From Sediminibacterium ginsengisoli (GTDB lineage Bacteria; Bacteroidota; Bacteroidia; Chitinophagales; Chitinophagaceae): a stretch of 64,000 bases of DNA. Made by a program: the position numbers and the translations under genes. The stretch is from the NCBI RefSeq assembly GCF_900167075.1, contig NZ_FUWH01000010.1, forward strand, positions 1 through 64,000, read 5' to 3'. Under the pieces are notes generated by a model, which was not told the origin of the DNA, ran no database searches, and saw only the letters and a list, made by a program, of their open reading frames with translations. This document shows, piece by piece, positions 27,976-37,002 of the stretch (its first letter is position 1; every line of letters begins with the position of its first letter).

Positions 27976-30900
27976 ATGTTCAACCTCACCCTTGAAGGCC
28001 ATCTGCAATTAGCTGGCAATGAAACCAATGGTACTGTTGCATTGCTTGATCAGGGAAATGCAATCCTTGCCGTTACAACAGCTGATGCAAATGGAAGATT
28101 CAGCCTGGAAACCAATACTGCGCCCGGATTAAAACTATATGGTTTCCCCGGTCAGGATCTTACTGATGCACAAATAACACCTGCACTCAGCCAGTCCTCA
28201 ACGGTTTATTATGAAACCGCTGTTCCGTCAACCACAGCTACACATATAACACTTTATCTGAATGGCGCATCTTCATTAGTAGCTGCATTCAAAAAAAACA
28301 ATCCCGCAACCGCACAACCACAGGCTAAAGCTATGTTGTTTGGCGATTCGGCTAATATCTTGTTACCCGGGTATTCGACAGAATTTCTTGCACATCTTGC
28401 ACCAGAAAAAATTTACAGCCACGATACCTTCCTGGAAAAAGCCGGTGCAGCAGGCGGTGTATCCGCATTTGCTTCACAGCTTACGCAACATCCAGCGCCG
28501 TCCGGCAGTTTTGCTGCTGCGGCGGTTTCGCCGGCAACCCGTGCTTCCTCAGTAACAGCAAAGCCTGGTACCGATTATAACATTCCCTCTTCCGCACGCT
28601 GGGCGAATAATTATGGTAACTGGTCACAGGTATTGGAGCTCAACACTCATGACTGTGCAGACAGTATGCTGAAACTTTCACAGGTATCTGATGGCCTTGC
28701 CGCCAGTGCTGCAGCAGGTTCCGGTGATGATCCTGCAAGCGAAGTGGCGCAGGCATTGATAAAATTAACCCTGGCTGCGCTATCAGCCGGCTCACAGGAA
28801 CAAAAAATTGCCGGCGCAGTAGGCACACAGGTATTCGGACTGGTACAAGGCTGGGTCTTCGGGCAAACTGCCAATCCCGTGGTAACGATGCTGAAATCTA
28901 TTTCAAATCAGCTGAACGAAGTGATCAGCAGCCAGATAACGATATGCAATGACCTTAACCTGATCATGCAGGAAGTGAAAGTAGTTCTGGAAAATACCAT
29001 ATTGGTGGCATTGACCTCTGCTATTTCTACCATTCAGTCAAATGCAGAACAGGTGGCCGGTTATGCCGGTACTAAAAAAGGAATTTCAGCAACTGAACTG
29101 TCGTCAATCTCTGCTGCTATCTTAGATACCAATGATGGTGTAAATTATGCGCTGACCCAGATCCATAATCTCATTATGGGAGTCGGCGGCAGCACTTCTC
29201 TCCCATCAGCATTGTTTCAATGTCTTTCAGGAACAGGTACCATTAATGGATTGAACAGAAATTTCCTGAGTAATGAAAATTTCTTCATCCCCTTTCAAAC
29301 AATGTTCCACTACTATGTCAATATTCAGACGCAAGGAGTGCAGATGGTGATGCAGGCACAAAATTATACTGCCGGCGCCCCGACTACTATAACCACGCCA
29401 TTCAGCTGGTCTCAGAACGCTTCTGATAAATACAGCAAATGGCTGATCGGCGGCGGATCAGGAGCCAAAATGGTACAGCAGCGGGATACTTATCGTGCGC
29501 TTGTGGCACCTTATTACAATAATTTTCTCGGTTATATGGGCGCTTTGCCAGACGATATGGGAACAGGATTGCTTCCGCAGACCTCAGAGAAGGCAGCTCC
29601 TGTATTTTACAGCATAGAAAGTAAACTGCTCGTTTTTGGATTTATCAGTTATCAAATGCGTCAGTGGACATCAGGAAAAATCATCTCCCGTAATGATCAG
29701 ATTGCTTATCTCGGCATACCCGATGTGATCGCACCGCAGCTGCGCCTCCCGTCGAAGCAGGAAATGCAAAACCTGTTAGGACAGGGATTTACAAGCAGCT
29801 ATTATAACGGCAATTACGCTCAATACCTGAGTGATCAGGGATTCTCCAACGATTCGGGCGACTATAATTCTGCTTTCTGGAATAATGTAATGGTATGGAC
29901 AGCCGATACATTTGTTTGCGACGAGAAATACGGAATGTATCATGTGGGAAATATTACGCCGGGCTTCTGGGAGTATTGTAATGTTTATCCTCCTTACGAT
30001 ATAAATTATCAGTCAACCCCGATAGACAATCCCTGGCTTCTGGGGACATTTCCGGTAGCTGTCTCACTGCAGGGTAATTCGTCAGGAAGTTTTTCCACCT
30101 ACTCCGGCCCTTATTCTTCAAACCCGCATGATCCTCAAAACCACCCGAATGCATGGCAATGTTTTTACAATTGGGTTTACGGAGCCTTTGGCGTTGCGGA
30201 TGCGAAGCCCCTGGAAATTAACCTCAGCGCCATTTACGATGCTTCAGGTAATTCAGCTATTGTGATGAGCGCAGAAGGAGACGATTATTTCCCTTATTTA
30301 TATACAGCAACCAGTTCCGGCGTTTCGGGGCCGGATAAGCTTACCAGAAGTGAAGCATTTATTGTTGGACACTCAGCCCTGGTATTAACAGGCGCAAGTT
30401 TATCTATCCTTTTTACAGATCAGATACAAGGCGGTGTTTATACAATCACCAAAGATCTGCAGACAGGTGTTTCAACATGGAACGGGAATATACCTGGCAT
30501 ATATACGCAGCATAAAAACGGCTTCCGCCTGATAGAGAGTGTTTTTGAAAATAACAACAGTCATCAGCATGTAGTGCTTATCGGCAAAGATGATAACCAG
30601 CCTTATCATATTCACCAGAACATGCAGGATAGCAATTGGGGAAACCTTGAAGCATTGCCCAATCAGCACCCGGCTGGTTATAGTGATTTCAAGCTTACCA
30701 AAACAGATAGTTCCATTCTTGGTGTTTTCCTCGGAACAGATGATGGCCAGCCCTATGGTATCAGCATGAACAGAACAAACATTACGTGGGGCTGGAATGG
30801 AAATGTATTTAATATTCCTTCGGGCAAAAGCTTCAGCGCGCTTGCTCTTACTAATGTCAATAACAATGGCCAGCTCGTACTGATCGGCAATAACGACCAT

Positions 30901-31269
30901 CTGCCCTATCTTGTTACACAGGATGCATCCACAGGCGCATGGACATGGCAAGGCGAATTAACCAACCAGCACAGTGCAGGCTTCAGACACGTAACAACTG
31001 TTATCGATAGTAATAATAATTTCCACGTGTTCCTTACAGGGCTTGATGACGGAATGCCGTATCATATTTATCAAAATGCAGGAAGTTCATGGACTTGGGG
31101 CGGGCAGATCTCTGCCGGCATTACCGGCAAATATGAAAATATCAAAGCCGTAGCCGATAATTCAGGAAATATATACCTGTTCATGAGCACTGCAGCAAAT
31201 GCAGCATACCTGGCAATGTATAGCCAGGCAGGCTGGTCATTTAACGGGAGGATATCTGCTGTTAATTAA
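27976..31269 (+). CDS. Large helical protein with C-terminal seven-repeat beta-propeller
   Basis: A 1097-residue protein without signal peptide. Residues 1-100 look like a carboxypeptidase-regulatory beta sandwich (LTLEGHLQLAGNETNGTVALL, TADANGRFSLETN). Residues ~190-420 are strongly helical with heptad-like stretches (MLKSISNQLNEVISSQITIC, LVALTSAISTIQSNAEQVAG) and one small hydrophobic segment, as seen in alpha-pore-forming toxins. Residues ~420-735 are mixed and aromatic-rich. From ~750 to the end seven repeats of about 50 residues appear, with core V.L.G.DD..PY.I.Q....W.W.G.I, the layout of PLL/tectonin-type lectin propellers. A sugar-binding toxin or adhesin is a reasonable inference, but the function is not shown. 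Palindrome copies 6 and 7 bracket the gene closely. Confidence 0.8.
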   Translation: MFNLTLEGHLQLAGNETNGTVALLDQGNAILAVTTADANGRFSLETNTAPGLKLYGFPGQDLTDAQITPALSQSSTVYYETAVPSTTATHITLYLNGASSLVAAFKKNNPATAQPQAKAMLFGDSANILLPGYSTEFLAHLAPEKIYSHDTFLEKAGAAGGVSAFASQLTQHPAPSGSFAAAAVSPATRASSVTAKPGTDYNIPSSARWANNYGNWSQVLELNTHDCADSMLKLSQVSDGLAASAAAGSGDDPASEVAQALIKLTLAALSAGSQEQKIAGAVGTQVFGLVQGWVFGQTANPVVTMLKSISNQLNEVISSQITICNDLNLIMQEVKVVLENTILVALTSAISTIQSNAEQVAGYAGTKKGISATELSSISAAILDTNDGVNYALTQIHNLIMGVGGSTSLPSALFQCLSGTGTINGLNRNFLSNENFFIPFQTMFHYYVNIQTQGVQMVMQAQNYTAGAPTTITTPFSWSQNASDKYSKWLIGGGSGAKMVQQRDTYRALVAPYYNNFLGYMGALPDDMGTGLLPQTSEKAAPVFYSIESKLLVFGFISYQMRQWTSGKIISRNDQIAYLGIPDVIAPQLRLPSKQEMQNLLGQGFTSSYYNGNYAQYLSDQGFSNDSGDYNSAFWNNVMVWTADTFVCDEKYGMYHVGNITPGFWEYCNVYPPYDINYQSTPIDNPWLLGTFPVAVSLQGNSSGSFSTYSGPYSSNPHDPQNHPNAWQCFYNWVYGAFGVADAKPLEINLSAIYDASGNSAIVMSAEGDDYFPYLYTATSSGVSGPDKLTRSEAFIVGHSALVLTGASLSILFTDQIQGGVYTITKDLQTGVSTWNGNIPGIYTQHKNGFRLIESVFENNNSHQHVVLIGKDDNQPYHIHQNMQDSNWGNLEALPNQHPAGYSDFKLTKTDSSILGVFLGTDDGQPYGISMNRTNITWGWNGNVFNIPSGKSFSALALTNVNNNGQLVLIGNNDHLPYLVTQDASTGAWTWQGELTNQHSAGFRHVTTVIDSNNNFHVFLTGLDDGMPYHIYQNAGSSWTWGGQISAGITGKYENIKAVADNSGNIYLFMSTAANAAYLAMYSQAGWSFNGRISAVN

Positions 31270-31324
31270 AGCGTTCAGATAAGACTTCGTATTGGCAACC
31301 CATCCTGCCGGCATTAGCGCGAAA

Positions 31325-31357
31325 AGCTTTTGGAAAGTTTAGAACTTTCCAAAAGCT
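31325..31357 (+). repeat. 33-bp palindrome, copy 7
   Basis: Exact arms except the centre (GTTTAGAAC). 5' flank AGCGCGAAA, 3' flank AACCTCACAG. It lies 55 bp after the stop of the propeller protein gene. Confidence 0.95.
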
Positions 31358-31363
31358 AACCTC

Positions 31364-31595
31364 ACAGGTGTTCGGAAGAATTTAATAATTCTACCAGTCT
31401 TTGCATAGACATCTTTTGGAGTTAGGCGGAGACAGTAAAATCGTTATGATAGAGGCCAAAGAAGCGCAGGCGCAAAGACGCGGCCCGGCGGCCTGAGCGG
31501 CACAGATGCCTGCATCGTCTGAAGGTTAAAATCTATACGCAGCTTTAGAAATCGCAAGTGTGCTACGCTGAGTCCCCTTCTGCAGATATCGGCGG
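31364..31595 (+). repeat. Dispersed non-coding repeat B, copy 1
   Basis: Shares with 62619-62978 the blocks ACAGGTGTTCGGAAGAATTT, ACCAGTCTTTGCA, ATAGAGGCCAAAG.AGCGC, CGGCCTGAGCG, TGTCTGAAGGTTAAAATCTA (here CGTCTGAAGG), AGCTTTAGAAATC and GCTGAGTCCCCTTC. It is bounded by palindrome copies 7 and 8. No protein frame is conserved between the two copies. The whole 31270-31661 gap is explained by this element plus the two palindromes. Confidence 0.85.
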
Positions 31596-31599
31596 GAAA

Positions 31600-31632
31600 A
31601 GCTTTTGGAAAGTTTAAAACTTTCCAAAAGCT
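31600..31632 (+). repeat. 33-bp palindrome, copy 8
   Basis: Perfect arms with a central A. 5' flank GGCGGGAAA, 3' flank AACCTCACTT. It lies 29 bp from the end of the lipoprotein gene. Confidence 0.95.
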
Positions 31633-31661
31633 AACCTCACTTGAAGGTTTACATCTGTCGT

Positions 31662-32147
31662 TTATTTAATCAATTCCAACCCATAAGCTGAAGTACCGAA
31701 AAGCGTTACAGGTGTTACCTTCTTACCATTAAAAATCACTTCAGTTACGCCATAAGGCCTGGTCGTATCAGCCGAGGTGCGGATAAATAAGGTTTCCGTT
31801 TCGTTCTGTTTAAGAGAAAACTGAACAGTTAATCCTTTATCGGCATGGGTCAGGGGAACACTGAAATAGTATTGGTCTGCCTGGCCGGATATAACATAAG
31901 TGCCCGGAGTCATTTTACTATAAGCCATTGTATCACGGCCCGGAAATCCCCATCTAATGTTGAAAGTTCCGCCCTGAAGCTTTGCAGGAGAAAGCAGATC
32001 ATCGCCGGAAGCATTCAGCACACGAACAGGTACATATTGTTCGAAATAGCAGATAACAGGTAAACGTTCATCATTTGCTTCTTTCATACACCCGGCAAAA
32101 CCTAAGCAAATAGACAGAATAACAAAAAAAGTAAAGAATCGTTTCAT
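31662..32147 (-). CDS. Hypothetical lipoprotein
   Basis: The ATG at 32147 is chosen because it opens a lipoprotein signal peptide (MKRFFTFFVILSICLGFAGC, cysteine 20), giving 161 residues. The mature part is beta-rich: VICYFEQYVPVRVLNASGDD, GTFNIRWGFPGRDTM, TPGTYVISGQADQYYFSVPL, TETLFIRTSADTTRPYGVTE. It is probably an outer-membrane-anchored immunoglobulin-like domain. It marks the right edge of the island and faces the divergent dehydrogenase-like gene across 139 bp. Confidence 0.7.
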   Translation of the reverse strand: MKRFFTFFVILSICLGFAGCMKEANDERLPVICYFEQYVPVRVLNASGDDLLSPAKLQGGTFNIRWGFPGRDTMAYSKMTPGTYVISGQADQYYFSVPLTHADKGLTVQFSLKQNETETLFIRTSADTTRPYGVTEVIFNGKKVTPVTLFGTSAYGLELIK

Positions 32148-32286
32148 AAGACTGTATGTTTTGGTATCCCGTAGATACATTGCTGTCAGGATACGTTGCC
32201 CGGCAAGAGAAGAATTTTTCAGCAGATCAGAAGCGTCATCATACATTTACGGCATCATCTTTTTGAATAACACCGCAGAGGCAGTC

Positions 32287-33561
32287 ATGGAAACCAACGT
32301 TATATTAAATAACAAACAGCCATCACCTTCTAACCATCGTATCTTTCAGAAAAGACTTCGTATGATTCTCCGTGTATCCCGGATCCTGAGTTATAGTATT
32401 CTATTTTGCTTTGTCTTTTCGTACGGTTACTCGCAGGTGTTGCTGCAACCGCACCGGATCGTTTTGCCTGGTGGTGCCAGTTTCAACCTGAACATCCCAA
32501 AGGGATATCATGTGTCGGTAGCAGCGAATGTGAGTAACCGGTTACGGTTTCTGGCGAAGAGCCCCGACAACCGGCTGTTCGCTACAGATATGTATAACCG
32601 CGGCGATAACAAAAGAGGCAGGATCTACCTGTTTGAAGATTGGGACGACTCCGCCAGACAGTTCAGAAAGAAAACAGTGTTCGCGGAGAACCTGCATAAC
32701 CCAAACCAGATCCTTTTTTATACCGATAAAGGCACACACTACCTCTATATTGCCGAAACAGGGAAACTGACACGTTATGAGTACCGCGCCGGCGAAAAAA
32801 CGCTTAAAGGCGAAGGTCAGGTGCTTGCACGTTTTCCTGATTACGGGCTGGATTACAAATACGGCGGCTGGCACCTCACACGCAGCATTACACAACATAA
32901 CGGCAAAATTTATGTGAGCGTGGGCAGCAGCTGCAATGCCTGCATCGAAAAAGAAGATATACGTGCGTCTGTTATTGAAATGAATCCGGATGGTTCTGGC
33001 AGCAGAACTTATGCTACAGGTGTACGCAATTCAGTGGGTATTAAATGGTTCAATAACCAGCTCTGGGCCACATTTATGGGCCGGGATCTGTTAGGGCCCG
33101 ATAAGCCCGAAGACCTTTTCGGCACGATCGAAAACGGAAAGAATTACGGCTGGCCTTTTTACCTCCAATACAAACAAAAGATCTATCCGGATAAAGCCAT
33201 GATGGATTCAGCCGCAAAGAACAACATCAAAACACCACCACCGCCTCCACTCGCCTATTGCGGCTTTAAAGCACACACGGCACCTTTGGGATTTGATAAA
33301 TTCACAGGTTTTTCTGATCCGCTTTTAAAAGATAAATTCCTCGTGGCGCTGCATGGTTCTACCACTGTTTCGCGGCAGCGCGGCAATGCTGTGGTGATGA
33401 TCACGGGAAAAAATAAATATGTGGAAGTTGTTACCGGCTTCCTGTCTGGCAAAACGGAAAAAGATCGCCACGGCCGCCCTTGCGATGTGATGATGAACGA
33501 TAACCATTCTTTTTTCGTGACCGATGATAAGAATGGGGTTTTGTATTATATCTGGAGATGA
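32287..33561 (+). CDS. PQQ-type sugar/sorbosone dehydrogenase-like beta-propeller protein
   Basis: A periplasmic protein of 424 residues from the ATG at 32287. ATG at 32362 (MILRVSRILSYSILFCFVFS) is an alternative start directly before the signal peptide. The propeller has LRFLAKSPDNRLFATDMYNR, NLHNPNQILFYTD, TRSITQHNGKIYVSVGSSCNACIE, TYATGVRNSVGIKWFNNQLW, GKNYGWPFYLQYKQ and LLKDKFLVALHGS, matching the GDH/SNDH soluble quinoprotein fold. The CNAC pair is typical of the sorbosone dehydrogenase group. It may oxidise sugars with PQQ, or be a cofactor-free relative; the family is clear but the substrate is not. Confidence 0.82.
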   Translation: METNVILNNKQPSPSNHRIFQKRLRMILRVSRILSYSILFCFVFSYGYSQVLLQPHRIVLPGGASFNLNIPKGYHVSVAANVSNRLRFLAKSPDNRLFATDMYNRGDNKRGRIYLFEDWDDSARQFRKKTVFAENLHNPNQILFYTDKGTHYLYIAETGKLTRYEYRAGEKTLKGEGQVLARFPDYGLDYKYGGWHLTRSITQHNGKIYVSVGSSCNACIEKEDIRASVIEMNPDGSGSRTYATGVRNSVGIKWFNNQLWATFMGRDLLGPDKPEDLFGTIENGKNYGWPFYLQYKQKIYPDKAMMDSAAKNNIKTPPPPPLAYCGFKAHTAPLGFDKFTGFSDPLLKDKFLVALHGSTTVSRQRGNAVVMITGKNKYVEVVTGFLSGKTEKDRHGRPCDVMMNDNHSFFVTDDKNGVLYYIWR

Positions 33562-33581
33562 TCTTCTACATGTAACGTGCG

Positions 33582-33615
33582 AAAAAACTCACCGGGAAAT
33601 TCCGGTGAGTTTTTT
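33582..33615. terminator. Bidirectional terminator
   Basis: AAAAAACTCACCGG pairs with CCGGTGAGTTTTTT around GAAATT, between the convergent dehydrogenase-like and osmC genes. Confidence 0.92.
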
Positions 33616-33629
33616 GCATATTTAAGATC

Positions 33630-34052
33630 CTATACGCCGTAAACAACGGCTAATGTAATGGGCACATTCAATGCTTTGGAAATAATGCAGTGCGTTTTCG
33701 CACCTTCAGCAATTCCTGTAAATGTTGCTTCATCCACACCTTCGATAAGCGTTGCCTTTAATTCCAGGTGAATGCCGGTAATACTTAATGCCTGCATATC
33801 GAGGTCAACTATGGCAGTAGTATAAATATCGCCTGCAGAAATACCGTGATGGGCCAATGTTGCGCTGAGGGCCATTGAGAAACAACCTGCGTGTGCAGCA
33901 GCGATCAGTTCTTCGGGATTAGTGCCAATTCCATCGGCAAAGCGCGTTTTATATGAATATTGAGTTTCATTCAGCACCGTGCTTTGCGTACTGATTTCTC
34001 CTTTACCTGTTTGCAAGGTACCATTCCAATGTGCTTTTGCGATACGTTTCAT
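33630..34052 (-). CDS. OsmC-family peroxiredoxin
   Basis: A 140-residue protein. The two catalytic cysteines are in [13 protein letters not shown] and [10 protein letters not shown], with the typical [14 protein letters not shown] context. OsmC/Ohr proteins reduce organic hydroperoxides with dithiol reductants; this one has the OsmC subgroup length and the starting [14 protein letters not shown]. It is followed by the terminator and preceded by the hydrolase gene 55 bp upstream on the same strand. Confidence 0.93.
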   Translation of the reverse strand: MKRIAKAHWNGTLQTGKGEISTQSTVLNETQYSYKTRFADGIGTNPEELIAAAHAGCFSMALSATLAHHGISAGDIYTTAIVDLDMQALSITGIHLELKATLIEGVDEATFTGIAEGAKTHCIISKALNVPITLAVVYGV

Positions 34053-34107
34053 GATATTTTGATTATGATGTAAAAAAATATTTGATTGATTGATTGATGA
34101 TTGGTTG

Positions 34108-34899
34108 TTATTTGTTTGCTTCGATCAGGATGGCTGCCAGCTTTTCCGGCATGGATATGAACGGTGTATGGCTGCTTGCCAAAGTATATACTTTAGATAC
34201 TTTGCCTGATTTTACCATGTACTGTTGCGCAGGATAACTGATCGCATGATCATTGAGCGTATAGATGTAGATCTTTTTAACACCGCCGAAATTCTTTTCA
34301 GTCAGCTGAACAGGTGTGGCAAGTGGCGCCAGGGGTTCGGGTTTAATATTGGCGGAGAGATATTCCTGAACCTGCTGAGGCGCATCGGCAGCAAAAATGT
34401 CGGCTACGGCATCTTTCGCAACGATTGCAACGCCGTTTTCCTTATCGATGCTCAGATATTTACCGATATGGGATGCCGGATCCTGTTTCGCCAGTGACAA
34501 AAGGCTTTCTCCATTATGCGGCAAGGCTGCAGCCAGGAAGACCAGTTCCTTAATCTGGGGGCTCGCTTCTTCAGCAACCTGGCTGATGACCAGGCCCGCA
34601 AAGCTATGCCCTACCAAAACAACATTGGTACGGGTGCCGATAGCAGCTTTTACCTGGTCTACATAGGTTTGAAATGTGATACCGGCAGTTACGCTTGTAT
34701 CTTTTCCATGGCCCGCCAGGTTCACATTGATCACTTCTCCGCCCTGGGCTTTTAATAGCGGGATAACAGCGTTCCATGAAGACGCATCTGACCAGGCGCC
34801 GTGAACCAGTACAATGGTTTTAGAATCTTTGGTCGTTTTCTGAGCATGAGCGGTGAAACCGAATACGCTCATTACAATCACTATTATTGCTTTTTTCAT
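34108..34899 (-). CDS. Exported alpha/beta hydrolase
   Basis: A 263-residue protein with signal peptide MKKAIIVIVMSVFGFTAHAQ. The oxyanion region is VLVHGAWSDASSW, the nucleophile elbow is VGHSFAGLVIS, and the catalytic histidine is probably in ASSHTPFIS. The sequence follows the salicylate esterase/EstC-like hydrolase pattern that starts HGAW. The substrate is unknown. It is probably co-transcribed with osmC. Confidence 0.88.
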   Translation of the reverse strand: MKKAIIVIVMSVFGFTAHAQKTTKDSKTIVLVHGAWSDASSWNAVIPLLKAQGGEVINVNLAGHGKDTSVTAGITFQTYVDQVKAAIGTRTNVVLVGHSFAGLVISQVAEEASPQIKELVFLAAALPHNGESLLSLAKQDPASHIGKYLSIDKENGVAIVAKDAVADIFAADAPQQVQEYLSANIKPEPLAPLATPVQLTEKNFGGVKKIYIYTLNDHAISYPAQQYMVKSGKVSKVYTLASSHTPFISMPEKLAAILIEANK

Positions 34900-35044
34900 G
34901 TTTTGGGTGCCTAATTGTTTATTGTTTAGGACACCACAAACTTCCGATCATTCACACGGGATAATTTTAACCCAGGTTAAAATCGAATGGTTTTGAAAAA
35001 AGTTTCTGAGAATAAAGATTTCTGTGTCTTTGCCGGCTCATGCG

Positions 35045-35641
35045 TCACTTACCGACCATTCTTTTGCGGATCCGGCTCAGCGAAGGCCCCTGGATACCCA
35101 GGTAAGAGGCAATATGATAAAGTGGTACAGAGTTAAAAATATCCGGGTGTTTTTCCATCATTTCCCGGTAACGGTCTTCGGGCGTTTTAAAAAGAAAACC
35201 TTCCGTATTCACCATCACCTCGTGGAAGGCGGTTTCGGCAACGATCCTGCCAAACCTTTCCCACTGGTGCGACTGCCCGTAGAGTTCATTCAGGTGATCA
35301 ATATGGATATATAATATCAGCGAATCAACCATTGCTTCCGTATAGTAATCGCAGGCAGTCTGGGTTAAAAAACTTTTATAGGATGCGATGAACTGGTGGT
35401 CAGTAAAAAACAGCATATTCTTTTCTTCACCCGTTTGGTTATTTACCCGATAGATCCTGAAAACACCATTGATCACAAAACCGAGGTGCTTGCAAACATT
35501 TTTGTACTCATTATAAAACTCCCCTTTTTTATACTGTTTTAATTTCCAATATGGCAGGGACAGGTCAAACGACTCTGGCGTCATTCCGGCAGAGCCTAAA
35601 ATTGTCCGTAATAGTTCTATTTCTGATGCACTTTCTGACAT
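35045..35641 (-). CDS. Crp/Fnr-family transcriptional regulator
   Basis: A 198-residue protein with an N-terminal cNMP-binding jelly roll (YKKGEFYNEYKNVCKHLGFVINGVFRIYRVNNQTGEEKNMLFF) and a C-terminal winged helix whose recognition helix is YHIASYLGIQGPSLSRIRK. The cAMP-contact arginine-glutamate loop is not conserved, as in the many Bacteroidota paralogues that act on nearby genes. It lies on the same strand upstream of the hydrolase and osmC genes and may control them; this is inference from position. Confidence 0.9.
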   Translation of the reverse strand: MSESASEIELLRTILGSAGMTPESFDLSLPYWKLKQYKKGEFYNEYKNVCKHLGFVINGVFRIYRVNNQTGEEKNMLFFTDHQFIASYKSFLTQTACDYYTEAMVDSLILYIHIDHLNELYGQSHQWERFGRIVAETAFHEVMVNTEGFLFKTPEDRYREMMEKHPDIFNSVPLYHIASYLGIQGPSLSRIRKRMVGK

Positions 35642-35865
35642 GTAGTAAAAATATCAATTTTAGTAACACGACGATAAAGACGCAGCTGTCTTCCAATAAA
35701 GAGGTTGCGTTTCGGCAATGTTCTTTGTAAGAGACATCACGGAGCTATGAATAACAGGAATTCATCGTTTCTGCAAAAAATTACCGTCGTCATACAACCA
35801 GGCAATCTGATTCAGCATTTATAACCTGAAGTATTTCCTGTTCAAATATTAATATACCAAAACCA

Positions 35866-36987
35866 ATGCACCTACTAACAATTTCATGTTTTCTTTCAGT
35901 TCTATTAAGCACTGTACCGGCAACAGCACAAAACGAATCAGCACTTTGCATCAACGAAAAAATGGTCACCGCACAAGAGTCCGGCTTAGATTCTTTAACA
36001 ATGCTGCTTACAGACCAACTTAACGACAAAGATTTCTACCTGGTTGGCGAATCGCATACCATGCTTGCAAATAATGACTTTCAATTCGCGTTAATAAAAG
36101 CATTGCATAAAAAAGGCGTTTATTATATCGCAAATGAATTACCTCATGCCACTTGTTTTATATTTAACCAATACCTGGAATCCGGTGATGAAAATCTGTT
36201 ATCTTCCCTGAAGCCTCACGCAACATACGAATTACTCAAAAAAGTAAGAGCATTTAATCTCATGCAACCAGATCACGCACGTATTAAATATTACGGAATC
36301 GATTACCTGGATGCCAAGTATGATTATAATAATCTACAACTATCCTTAACGATCATCAGGGGCAGCATACCTTCAGCAGGTACGCTATTAGACAAATTAA
36401 TAGACGAATACCTGCAAAAGTCATCTTTTACGGCTGCCGACATAAGCGGTTTGAACCAAACAGTATCCGACGCCTTACGCACCGACAGTGCCCTTTACCG
36501 CAACCACTTCAAAAAGTATTATGATGACCTGTTGCTGATGTCTGGCAATATCATCAGATATGAAGCGAACAGGGATAAAAAGATATTCAGCAGTTTTCTG
36601 CAATTGTACCGGCAGCTTGCTTTAAACAGCAGCGCGAAACCTAAGTTTCTGGCCTTTTATGGCATAGGGCATTTGGATAACCTGGGTAAGTATCTTTTAA
36701 CAGATGAAAGTTCGCCGGTGAGGAACAATGTGAATATGATCGCTATGCATTATGTAAACTGCATGGCTGGCTGGACAGATGAGAAGGTACATACGACCGG
36801 GATTTACACGGTCTCAAAAAAAACATTAAAAGAATTTGAACATTTATGCCAATCCGGAAGCTGGAAGGTAGGGTTACTTACAGACACGGGCTGTTTCAAA
36901 TACACTGCAGGAAAGCGCCCGCACGATGCTATCATTGTATTCAACAGTTATGGGAACCGGAAAATGACGTCCTGGAAGTTCGATTAA
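35866..36987 (+). CDS. Exported erythromycin-esterase-like protein
   Basis: A 373-residue protein with signal peptide MHLLTISCFLSVLLSTVPAT. The motif YLVGESHTMLANNDFQFALI resembles the GEATHG..EF catalytic block of the EreA/ChaN-like superfamily, followed by GVYYIANELPHA, IKYYGIDYLDA and LAFYGIGHLDNLGKYL, which places the second histidine. Whether it hydrolyses anything is unknown; periplasmic relatives are uncharacterised. It is divergent from the Crp-type regulator by 224 bp. Confidence 0.68.
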   Translation: MHLLTISCFLSVLLSTVPATAQNESALCINEKMVTAQESGLDSLTMLLTDQLNDKDFYLVGESHTMLANNDFQFALIKALHKKGVYYIANELPHATCFIFNQYLESGDENLLSSLKPHATYELLKKVRAFNLMQPDHARIKYYGIDYLDAKYDYNNLQLSLTIIRGSIPSAGTLLDKLIDEYLQKSSFTAADISGLNQTVSDALRTDSALYRNHFKKYYDDLLLMSGNIIRYEANRDKKIFSSFLQLYRQLALNSSAKPKFLAFYGIGHLDNLGKYLLTDESSPVRNNVNMIAMHYVNCMAGWTDEKVHTTGIYTVSKKTLKEFEHLCQSGSWKVGLLTDTGCFKYTAGKRPHDAIIVFNSYGNRKMTSWKFD

Positions 36988-37002
36988 TGGTCATGGTAAT
37001 TA

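Noticed and set aside
30472..30951. 159-residue minus-strand protein
   Set aside because: It is antisense to the propeller repeats, whose repeat periodicity keeps the opposite frame open.
18254..31632. Integron attC sites
   Set aside because: The arms are perfectly symmetric and lack the R/L box layout and unpaired bases of attC; no integrase is present. Only the cassette-like organisation is similar.
18081..32147. Prophage or conjugative element
   Set aside because: No integrase, structural, replication or transfer genes were seen.
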